From contig NW_006498608.1 of the NCBI RefSeq assembly GCF_000471905.2, positions 6,675,157-6,739,156 on the forward strand: a stretch of DNA of 64,000 bases, written 5' to 3'. Under the pieces are notes generated by a model, which was not told the origin of the DNA, searched no databases, and saw nothing but the letters and a program-made list of their open reading frames with translations. A program made the position numbers and the translations under genes. Numbering within the stretch: position 1 is the first letter of the stretch; each line of letters begins with the position of its first letter. This DNA comes from Amborella trichopoda. Taxonomy: Eukaryota; Streptophyta; Magnoliopsida; Amborellales; Amborellaceae. Shown here piece after piece: positions 12,462-24,400 of this stretch.

Positions 12462-15400
12462 TCATGATGAGGAGTTGTCATTCGAAGGCAACGCCATAAC
12501 GACCTGAGTCACCTGACTATCGCCCTTTATGTCGGTTCCGTTGGCTTCATTCTAAACAATAACAGAGAATGAGAAATTAGAAAAGTGAAAAAGAAACCAC
12601 ATAAATGAATGTGAAATGTTGCAAAAATATGGGTCACGTACACCATACCTGCTCGCCTGAGTTTGTAGAGTGACCCTGAATTGACAAGGAGGTACCCCCC
12701 TTAGAAAGGTCCCTCAGTGTTCCCTGCATCAAAGCAAATCCAAGACAATGCATATCTCAATCTGCAGCATGTGTTAATAGAGATATTGATGCTCAAAACA
12801 TCATCCAATACATGGAAATGTTGGTCTGTATTTTGCTAATAGATCCCACCCATCAAGACAAGGATCATGAGAAGGTAAGAAAACAATCCGTACAGTAAGA
12901 AACCAGCAAATTTTATATAAACCTGACACTACGCAACACGATGCAAAGGCCGTGAATAGAGTTCCAAAACAGAAATGATGCAGCTAGAAATAGTGGCCAT
13001 TATCGGCAAAATATCGAAAATAATGGTTGTTCAATTTTAATTAAAACAAAGTCATTTTAGAACAGATATAATATGTTTTCTGAATGCTTTCCCTAATTTT
13101 GTCCCTGCTTTTGATTTTTCTGTTTTTTCAGATATTTCCCCATTTTCCCCTCTTTTCTGCATTATATTCTGTTTAGCTCCATTTTTTCTTTTTTATTTGA
13201 CACCAATTTTCTCATCTAAATGCCATTACTTTTATGAAACAGTTATGACCAGGGTCCCAGTATGGATGCATATATTGGTTTTCTGAGTTTTGAGGAAAAG
13301 TATGCTAGTCCAATGACCAAAAGGAGACCCATAGCCCATTGGGCATATCATTTACCATAATAAACAGTGAGTGACTCCCACCAGTGGGGTCATCAAGAGC
13401 ACACCAAATGGGTAGAGAATTAGAACTAACCCTAAACAGAAAATTTCTAAATCACATAGCAAAAAAAAAAGATGAAAAAGATGTACCTCAATCAGGAAAT
13501 GGGCTTTGACTTAAAGGCTGACAATTGCAAAACTATGTCGCAATTTTAATGTCTACCTACGGACTACCCAAAAAATATAAATAATATATCAATAACCCAC
13601 AAAAAAGCAAGTCAGCAACAGTCTTCAGGCTCACTTCAGCAAACCCAAAAAGGCCCAAAACATAATAAGCTCAAACTTATTGCACAGGATTTTTAAAGAG
13701 TTTTTTTCTACAGGTGTTTAACAGTGTGCCCCTCATTGCAATAGACCATAAGACACTGGTCGAAAAAAGGAAGCTATAAATAAATCTCAACTAAATGTCA
13801 AATGAATAGAGAGAAATCCAAGTTACAGGTCAACACTTCCACTCGGATCTTCGGTGATGCATACATCACATGGCATCCCTGACAAACAAGTCATGAAAAA
13901 CATGTAGCGTTTTTTATTGTATGCCATCCTGCCGACTTAATTATGACTAGAAAATAGCTTTGCAATTATTTTTTAATATAAATCCTGGTGTTGGTATGTC
14001 CAAGTGTGCAACTTCAACCATAGACAAGATGTTAATGAATAATTTAGTGATAAGGAGACAAACATCAAAAGTGTTCATAAGATCTAATGATGAAATACAA
14101 CATGCAATAACCAAAGATGAAATTCGTGGTTTTCAAACGGTAAAGCTAAGGGCTTGACACAAAAAGGAAAGTAAAAGATGAAAGAAATTCAATTGTTTAG
14201 AACATCAATACACAGCACCAGAGATCCGATTGTCTACCATTCTTACCTTATTTGCCCACATAAGCCCACATGCATTGCATAGGGACCTGGGCCCAGCTGG
14301 CCCACGACGCATCATTGGAGTGGATTTTTCGCTAGTGCCACAATGGCGACATCTGGAAATAATATTAATTGACAAAAAGAGTTAACTAGAATTGTACGGA
14401 AAGCTACTTGAATAAAAAAAGACTATTCAAAATAAAATTAGAAACCAAATAACGACAATGACAACAAGGTCACAACAAAGACTTAAAGACATTAATTGTA
14501 GGGAGGCATACGCTCACAACCTCATGGTATCAGAACACAAAATGGTTGCAAAAATATAGGAATCATATACAGCTAGCTCTGTATGTTCAACAAACTGAAA
14601 ACGCATTCATTGTTCAAAAGTATCCCCATGCGAGCAACATATATATTGGTCGCATTTACAACACTTGGGGGCCCATATGGGTGCACAAACTTTTAGCATT
14701 AACACCTTTGTTCCTTCCACCCATTTAGGAGTGATAGATGTCGCAGACTGGTCCACCACTATTTACGAGGAAGCCTATCTCTTGTAGTCCCACTTATCTA
14801 CAAAACAGCATCAGAACGCCCTTAGCCCCACTATTTGGACGAGGCAATAGTCATATGAAAGAAATAGCCCTGCTTAGCTTTATGGGCAATCTATGTACAA
14901 AAGGAACTTGACAGTTACTTGAAAGAAATTTCCCGACAGATTAAAAATTTTCATAAATCGAAGTATATATCTAATAAAATAATTATAGCCATATGAATGC
15001 AATGGCATTATATTCAAGTACCAAATAGCATATATCAATCCTTTGTTCCATATATCCATCTTACCATAAATGTCCACAACTAACTGTTGGAACTCACCTG
15101 CTGAAACTCTTGGCATTTTAAAAAGCTACAAAAACTTCTACTCTTGATAGAACTGACAGAGATGCCTTTCTCAGTATCAGATAATTCCTCTACTCACAAA
15201 TGTGAGACCCTGCAGAGCTTCCATGGCTAGAGGTCTCTGGGTCATGATCCTAAACTGAACCCAAAGAACGAGTATGAATGAGCACTTTGTACTTCCATGA
15301 AGGGTTCATCCGAATCTTAATCTAGGTCAAAGGTCTTCTTTAAGATGTGTTTCACACCAGCTGGAGGATGGTAATCAGCACCCATTCAGAAACTGTCTTT

Positions 15401-18400
15401 CCCTAGTACCCAACCTAAGGTAGCTTATTGTTTGACTAGAGTTATGCAAACACCAGCTAAAAATTACACTCTTAACTGGCATAATATGCAAGAGAAGCCC
15501 TAACACACAATGGGGTACCACCTGGTATTGAACACAGGAGAGTAGTACTAAAAGGATACATGGGTGCTATTACAATACATGTCAGCTCCCAAAATTGATC
15601 ACTACTTCATTTTCCTTGGGCGCATTGGCCTAAGACTTAGGCCCATGTCAATATGCAGAAACAACCACAATACACTCCAAACCGTCCCAGTGCATGAGAT
15701 ATTCACACTTACTTCCAAATCAGCAAGCCTGATGGCCCCACTAGCTCTTAAATGGCCCTCAAGATTCAACACCCCCATTAGGGTTGTATGAAGTATTGTT
15801 TGCTCCACCTCAAAACAATAGTGGATGCATGCCTCATCTTTTCACAGACATGCATCATCTTCCCCCCAGTCCTAGGTGCCCCCCCAGAGGATGCTACTAA
15901 GAAACATGCCTAGGGTCTTTCCTGCATTCGACACATGAAAGACATTTTGAAAAGTCAAAAAATGCACACAACACACCTGATTTATGTTGCGCGACATTTC
16001 CACTTTGACACATGTTTCAAGAAAATTAAAAGCTCACACGTCCTTTATATTCAAAGTAACATGTCTTTGAAACAGGGTAATTAATTTTTTTTTTCTTTTT
16101 TGTTTATTGCCACAATATCCCTTTTTCAACTCTTAATAAAGCATGCTTAATATTTTTACTCTTCCATGGCTTTAAAGAAATTTTAAAATTTCCTTTTCCT
16201 ACCATGTATCTTAATAGAAGCTCAATTTATAACAATCTTTACCAACCACCCATAGAGAACATTGTCCTTTCCCAGCAATTTTAAGTATTTTCATTTTTTA
16301 ATAATAATATCAGGCCACCGATATTATTCTCTCAGTTTTCCCTTTTATCTCTTACCCACTACTTTATAAAGGGAACTTAAGGACTCTCATATAGAACCTT
16401 ACCAAAATTATTTCCGGATAACGAAATGGACATGTCATGTCCAACTTGTCCTTTTTAGGGTTCATGATGCAGTGGGTTTTAAAAAATTCTAAATTTTTAT
16501 TTTATATTTTCTAGATTTTAGATCTAGAGTTATTTGGGTTTTGAATTTTCTTTAGGGTTATTTTTTCCTTTTTGGTTGTGGAGATTTGAGGGGTAAATTT
16601 TCATGATGCAGTGGGTTTTAAAAAATTCTAAATTTTTATTTTATATTTTCTAGATTTTAGATCAAGAGTTATTTGGGTTTTGAATTTTCTTCAGGATTAT
16701 TTTTATCTTTTTGGTTGTGGAGATTTGAGGGGTAAAATTGAAAGTTTATTTTACATTACAGATAAATGTTTAGGACATGTTAAAAAGAGGATATGGAGGA
16801 AGTACACAAGGAAGTGCATGAGGAAGGTGGGGGCTTCCTAAAATCAAGGGATTCATGTGAATCTAAAGAGGGACGTTAGCGAGAAATGTACGTGAGGTTA
16901 AGAGGGAGATGGAGAGAGAAAACCTTGGGGGGAGAGAAATTTTTTTGTGGGATATTTTATTTTGTTTTATATATTATTTCATTTAGTTTGTATTTAAAGG
17001 GAATGAGGTCCTTTCTTGAAACTAGGGTTATTTTGAGAAAAAAAATCGGTTTTTTGATCTTGTTTAGTGATCTTTGGGGTGGGCTACCTTGCAGACCCTG
17101 AGAGAGGGTATATTCACTCATCTATTTTATTTAATTATTGCTTTCCCATCTTTCCACCATCTTCCCGCCGTCTTCCCTACATCAGTTGGTATTAAATTAT
17201 GCCATTATGGAGTATGTGGATTGATTGGATCAAAAATATGAGAGACTCAAAGAGACTTGTTAGAAGGCCTTAGTAAAATTATGCAACAAGTGCTACAAGA
17301 TCGACTCAGTAGATTGCAACCGGAAAAAGAAGAATATGAAGAGGTAAATCTCTGTGCCAAAGATAACAACCCAAAAGTGCTATAAATTTTAACCAATTAT
17401 GAAAAAGAAGATACACTAGTTGTAATACATGAAACACCATCCTTTTACTTCAAAGTTGAAATCAAGATTAAATTTGATATTCTAGAGTTTGGTATTCTAA
17501 AGATACACTACAAATAGCACACCAAGTGTTTGACTAATTGGTTCACTAAAGACAACAAAGAACAAAGGAGAATGGTGGGACTTCATAACTAACTTTTGAG
17601 TAGGCCTCTAAAAGATGTAAATTCAACAAACTCGAGGTCGTGCTTCTTCTAACCCTGGGACAATGATACAGTGGGGTTTTAAATTTTTTAACTTTTTATA
17701 TTTTCTAGATATTAGATTGGGTGTTATTTGGATTTTTAGCTTTATTTAGGTTATTCTTTTTATTTTTGGTTGCAAATATTTGAGGGATAGTATTGGAAGT
17801 TTACTTTTTTTTAAGATGAGGATAGGCTAAAGAGGATATGGGGGAAAGAAGATAAGGATGGAGATTTCCTAACAATTAGGAAGAGAAGAGATTTGCATGA
17901 GATTTTGCGAGAGTCAAGTGAGATTAAGAGAGGAGAGAAAGAGAAAATGTGGGAGAGATGAGAGAATTTTTTGTGAATTTGTTTTATTTATTTTATTATT
18001 ATTATTTTTCATTTGTATTTAAAGGGAATGAGGTCCCTTTTTGAAACTAGGGTTATTCTGAGAAGAAAGAAATTAGTTTTTTTATCTTGTGAAGAGATCT
18101 TTAGGATAGACTCCCTTGCATAGATGGCATATTCTCTCATCCCCCTTTTTTATTTTTTATTTAATTATTTCATTCCTTCCTTTTTTTGAGAATTTTAACA
18201 TTTATTTATTTATTTTTCTTGGTAATTCAGTGGGGAAGACAAGCCCCTTCCCGTTTTCCATCATTTCATTTTCCCACCATCTTCTTTGATTTTATTTTTT
18301 TTATTTAATTATTTCACTCCCATCTTTCACCATCTTCCCCGCATCAAGTAAGATGGTGGAAAGAAGGGAATGGAATAATTAAACCAAAAAACAAAAAAAT

Positions 18401-21400
18401 AAATAAAGGGCATGACAAAAAAAATTTGTGGGTTTTTTTTTGTTCTTTTAGTTTGCATTTAAAAGGAAGGAGTCCCTTTTTGGAGAACTTGGTTATTTGG
18501 AATAGAAAGGAATCTCTTTGATCTTGTAAAGAGATTTTTGGGGTGAACGGTTACAGCCCTGAGAGGAGGTATATTCTCTCAACACTTTATTATTATTTCT
18601 GTTTTATTTATTTCTTCCCCATCCTTCCTCCATCATCCTGCATCGGATAATATTAGAGCCTACAAGTTATGGAGCATTGGATTGATTCCATCACATATTT
18701 GAGCGATTGGATCAAAAATTTGAGATACTCAAAGAAGATCTAAGCAAAGTAATGTAACAAGTGTTGCAAAATCGATTCAATAGACTTTATCAAAAGAACG
18801 AAAAACATGAAAAGGTGAATATCAGTGCAAAAGAAACACCTCAAAAGTGCTACAAATTTCAACAATCAATTATGAAGAAGATAAGCTAGTTGCAATAAAT
18901 GAAATACCATCCTTTAACCTCAAATGAGAAATCAAGATTAAATTTGGTATTCTAGAGTCCAGTATTCCAGAGTTCCACTACAAACAACACATCAAATGTT
19001 TGATTAATTGGTTCGTTAAAGAAGATAAAGTACCAAGGAGAATGGTGGGACTTCATCTAAAGTTAGAAGATAAAGTACCAAGGAGAATGGTGGGACTTCA
19101 TCACCAACTTTAGAGAAGACCACTAAAATATATGAAATTAACAAGCTCGAAGTCGAGCCTCTTCCAACCTCACAAAAATGATGCAATGGGTCATTTGGTA
19201 ATTTTTTTATTTTTTGTATAAGAAGGGTAAGGACCATAAACTTTCCCTTAACCCGTCTCAAGCCTGGATAAAGGATGTGGGTTCTGTTAGGTAGGTAACC
19301 AATATAAAACATTGCCAAAACTTTCTTTCTTTATTTTTATATTTTCTGGATTTTAGATCTGGATATTTGAGTTTTTAGTTTCTCTACGGTTATTTTTATC
19401 TTTTTGGTTGTAGAAATTTTAAGGGTAAAATTGGATGTTTATTTTATTTTAAAGATAAATTTTTAGCATATGTCATAAAGAGGATATATGAGAAGTACAT
19501 AAAGTGGTGCATGAGGAAGGTGGGGCTTCCTAAAATTATGGGATTCATGTGAATCTATAGAGGGAAGTTAGAAAGAAATGTATGTGAGGGTGAGAGGGAG
19601 ATAAGAGAAAGAAAATTGAGGAAGAGAGTTGTTTTTGGGTTTTATTGTTCTATTTTTTAATTAATTCCTTTAATTTGTATTTAAAGGGAAGATGTCCCTT
19701 TTTGGAGAACTTGGTTATTTTAAATAGAAAAGAAATTGTTTCTTTGATCTTACGAAGAGATCTTCGGGGTGAACTCCCTTGCAAACCCTAAGAGAGGGTA
19801 TATTCTCTCAGCACTTCACCACTATTTCTATTTTATTTATTTTTCCCCAACTTCACCAGTATTTCTATTTTATTTATTTTTCCCCCATCCTTCGTCCATC
19901 TTCCCTGCATCAGTTGACATCTTGAACATTTCTATCTCATAAATGGAAACTAGTAACATATTTATTATGTGAAACACACACACACATGTCCACACACATC
20001 TAGAGGAAAGAAAGGGAAAATGACAAAGATTGCATATCAATGGGTGAGGCTATCACACGTAAAAGAAACACCATGTTACATGAGGATAAAGAATATGGCA
20101 CCCACATAGCCGGTTCATTAGTCTCTGCAGCCCAGGTTGGATTTGATTCCCAAGTTAGTTCAGGTGGTGGCGCATCTTCTGACACATTTTTTGAAGATGT
20201 GAATTGTCCCTTGTTCCGCTGCATCCTACACAAGCAAGAAAGAAGGATGAACATATTTCACTAAAGCAAGAACTCCAACCCTATAAGAAGGGTCAATAGA
20301 AGGCAATCAATAGTTTTTCAAGTTCTATGGAAGGGAACCAAATAGATCTGTAGGGCTAAAAGCAAAGGAAGGGAATGAAAGGCCAACAGAAAACATGTAG
20401 TTGCCGAAACACATTCCAACTGCAAATTTTATGCAAAATGATACAAAAATATGGATAACATCATGCATCTAATGTATCATATGAACAATATCAAAAAGAT
20501 TGTTTGGTAAAGCTTTTCTTACAACTGCGTCAGTTGAATAGCAATTGAAATTAATTTTTATTGTGTTTAAAGTACTGGTTATGCAGTTGGAACCTTGCAA
20601 GCAGAATTTTCATTTTTTGCTTTTCTCTTTTGCTTTGCAGTGTGGGAAGATAATTGTTAGATACTATGCATTTATGGGTCAAGGGTGTCCGGCATTCTGG
20701 ATGCATTTAGCCAAGGTAGTGAACTAGTATTTCACTGTCACATTAATTTACCAGGATAACTCACCCAAGCATATGGACAGTACTTTACCCGTAGCCAGGA
20801 TTTTAGTCCCATAGAGGATCTGCATGCCCTGCTATGCATCCCAGAAGTGGTTTAGGTAACAAAGTGTCCATTATTCCCAACTTACCAACAAATAGAGTTC
20901 AGGCATTATAACGATGACTGTCTACCACTTTTATCAGACACACTCTGTCTTGTTTCTAGCGTGCATTTCTTTTACTTCAATGAAATTTCCTTTCTAGCGA
21001 AACAAAAAAAGGAGTCATGGAGGGACCTATCTTGATGTGTTACCGAGGTTGGGTTATGAAGATACTACTTTGGCAGCAGTATTTACAGTTTTGGAAGGCT
21101 TTGCATTCAGCAATGGAATACAGGGAATAGTTACTCAGGAACTGGCTAGGGCTATAGATTCCAAAAATTAGCATTTCCAGAAAAGCCCATATCATCTTTT
21201 TGTACGAAGTAGAAACAATATCTCGAGAGAAAAACTTGTTATCTAACTTAAATATTGTGAACATAAATCATATACCAAGGGAAGTCAATATAGTGTTATA
21301 TTGTGTGCGATAAACTTAAACTGGGATATACTTGGAAGTTGGGAGTCTAGAAGTGCGTTTCTTTGCAATGCTACTTCGGTTCGGCTCAAGCAGGTCTTGA

Positions 21401-24400
21401 AGTACGAGAAAAAAAAGGCCAAGGCATCAAAATGGGTATATTGCATTGAGTGAAAGGCAGTGAGCATTTAGAAAAAGAGAATATGCACATAATAAGAAAA
21501 GTGGAGATTTCCATCCGGTGTGAGCTCAGGTAGAAACTCAAAATTTGGTTATCTAAAGCATCTTTGAAGAGAAGAATAGTAGGGCAGTGGCCAGGATCAA
21601 CATCAAGAAACATGATTTCTTCCAAGCTAATCCAGAGACCCATGTTTCATAAGAAATTGACTTAGACCGGACTCAAATGGTAACAACACTGCATAATCAA
21701 ATAAAGATTGAAAAAACAATAAACAGAAGAAAAGACTTTACATGAGCAAATCCTTGAACTTGACCCACAACAATGTTCCTATTCAAAAAAACAGAGGCGC
21801 ATCAGGAACAACACTAGAAATGTAACATTATCTGTAGCACTTCTTGGGTCACATTAAATCCACAAATTGCATTAAGAACCAAACAAATCCATTTCCTGAA
21901 ATAACATATGATTTAAAGCTCATCATAAGACAAATATACAACCAAAAATGAAAGTAAGCCTGAACTGAAGTAGATGCCTGGTCTTCTGATTAACATGTCC
22001 ATTATGTTCATTCTAGCATAGAAAATTCATGTCCTTTGTAAGGAAGACAAAAAAGAAGTGATGCCAGATTCTTCAATTTCAGTTGCTCATCACTTATTGT
22101 GGGTATCAAGCAGCAGCAATTTGAAAAGTAGAGGTGATTAGTCTAGTTGAAGAAACGTCACATATGAACAGTAAAAAGTTTAATATTAAAAGCACAGGTA
22201 AAATAATAATTTTATGGATTCAGAAATCACAAAAAAGAACATAGATATGGATGAAGAAATAACTCCGTGACCTAGCATATGGACTCAAGTCTGAGAAATA
22301 AGTGCTAAAGAAAAAATATACAAGCAAAATCTCTTGGTTGTACCTTTCCGCAACCTCCTTGCGTACAGAGTACCGAATTTTCTTATCATAATTCCTCTCT
22401 TTTCGCTTCTCACGGAACCTACTCAAGGATTGCATTCTGTGGGACTGATTCATGCGCTGGGTAACAGGATCAGTGAATCCCTGAACAATAGTCATTTAAC
22501 ATGGGCCCAAGAAGAAAAACAAGAATTGTGACATGTGCAAACCAAAAAAAGCTTACAAAGTAATGGTACCTTTGAAAGCTGATGTCCATATAATGGAACT
22601 GCAGGCAGGCCAGAAGGCGCTTCACGTCCCCCTAATAGCAAAAGTACTGCTTGCACCTGCAGAATACAGAATCTCAACATGAATTACACCATAACAAACT
22701 GCTTCTAGTACCTTAGGAGTCATTCACAACAGGATTATAAATTGAAAAGCAATAGAAAAATAAGATGATGGTAAGGACAAAAAATGCTTACCAAGAAACA
22801 ATTTGGTAAGGACAGAAATCGTAAAATTAGTAACCAATAAAAAAAATTTATGAAAATAGTAAGAACTACGACAAACAACCATGGCTACAAGAGCAGGACA
22901 TTCGAGAAAGAGAGGGAGAGTAGCAGGGAGAGCTAGAGAGAGTGGTAGAGAGAGTTGGGAGAGAAATGAAAGGCAGGAGAGCAAGCAGAGAAACCCATAA
23001 CAACTAATCAGTTTTGTGCAGGCTCTCGTTGATGCCGGCTCAGGCCAGGGCTCCAGCCTGGGTTGTCCCTTGCCCGGGAAACCCCCCTTTGATCCCTGGC
23101 CCCTCCCACCCTTTACACCAAGGCTCTACACAACTGCCTCTTGATCCCCATCAGAATCCAGCAGCCTCATCGCTTCAGCACGATATTCCACACCCTGATA
23201 TTTGCAGCCCTACGCCTGCTCCAGTTTCATGTCGCAACCATCCCCCTCGCCTCAGTTTAAATCCATGCAAGCCCACCAACCCTCTTTTCCTTCGCATCAG
23301 CAGTCCACAGATTTCGGCCCTATCACTGTCCTTCCAAAACAGCTTGGAGGGTCGCTTCTTGCCCCGTCAAGATGACTTCAAAAGCATTGAGAAGTGGGGA
23401 CAAAACCTCTGGAAAGAGCCTAATCTTAGTTGCCGTATTCTCTGCAATGGTGAAATTCTTTTCTCGTTCCCTTCCAAGGCCAATGCAGACAGAGCCTTGC
23501 TGTGGAAGAACCCCAGTTTCAGAGGTGGTTCCCTAAAGCTCTCTTGCTGGACCATGAACTTTGGAGCAGCTCGATCCCTTCGAGTGTGGCTGCGACTATC
23601 TAGCATTCCCCTTCAGGCTCGGCATCGATCGACCTTCAAGATTATTGGTGACGCATGCGAGGTGTTCATATCTACTCACTGAAAATCTCTCGAGGTTTTA
23701 CCCCTGGGGACTATTCAAATTCTCATTGACACTGTCGACCCTCTTTGATTTCCTAATTTCCTATGGCTTGAGATCGAAGGCTTGTTCTTTCGTGGCTCCA
23801 TTACATGGTACGCAGCCTCACCTGCTGCCATCCGCCATGTCCAGGACCTCCATCCTGGATCACATCACAGTGCTAAATGCTAATCCAGAAGGCTGGACCA
23901 CCGTGCGTCGAAAACGATGGCAACCACCAAAGAACAATTGTAAATCCTTCAATCATTGGGCGTCGCATGCCCCATCTGGTCCAGCTACCGCGAGGCCTCG
24001 CCCACAGCACCACCCTCACGGAACCCATCCCAAGGAAATAAGGGGTCAACACGCCACTTGCTGCTCTGCTTCAGCCACCCGGCAGCACACCACCTGCTGC
24101 CCCACCTAGCAACTTTCCTAGTACTACCCTGAAGTCTGCCGCCCTTGAGCAGACAACTGTCGTTCACATGCAGCCTGTTGCTCACCTAACCCCTTATTCT
24201 AAAGCCCCAAGCTGCTCAGCTGCCTTCTCACATGCCTTCTTCTCTTATCCCCTCCACTTCATTTGTTCCCGCCCCACCACGTTTTAATACTCATCACCAC
24301 CCATCTCCACCATCTCTGCTAGATGACACATCCACCTCTCATACCTACCTTGACCCCCCTTAATCCTCGTAGCCCACTCTCCACATGGGACCTCCCCTCT

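Larger units (their letters stand above)
16465..19912 (+). mobile_element. Cluster of decayed Gypsy-like LTR elements
   Basis: Within ZML intron 4 a TG...CA repeat recurs. Copies at 16604-17184, 17664-18346 and 19179-19912 start TGATRCARTGGG and end near CCCYRCATCA; a partial copy ends near 18645. The 139 bp at 16465-16603 duplicates the start of the first. Between copies lie short internal regions (17185-17663 and 18646-19178). Each begins with a degenerate TTGGTATTA/ATATTAGAGCC primer-binding-like site, retains a gag-like remnant, and ends with the CTCGAGGTCGTG / CTCGAAGTCGAG block typical just before the 3' LTR of plant Gypsy elements. The polymerase region is missing, so this is either a non-autonomous family or heavily deleted copies. 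Confidence 0.65.

Noticed and set aside
14880-15116. Possible pentatricopeptide or other gene fragment on the minus strand
   Set aside because: Considered because of a start [13 protein letters not shown], but no repeat pattern or domain could be recognised and it lies inside an intron.
20040-20264. Plus-strand ORF over ZML exon 4
   Set aside because: Antisense shadow of the exon encoding [12 protein letters not shown], which is conserved in ZML proteins.
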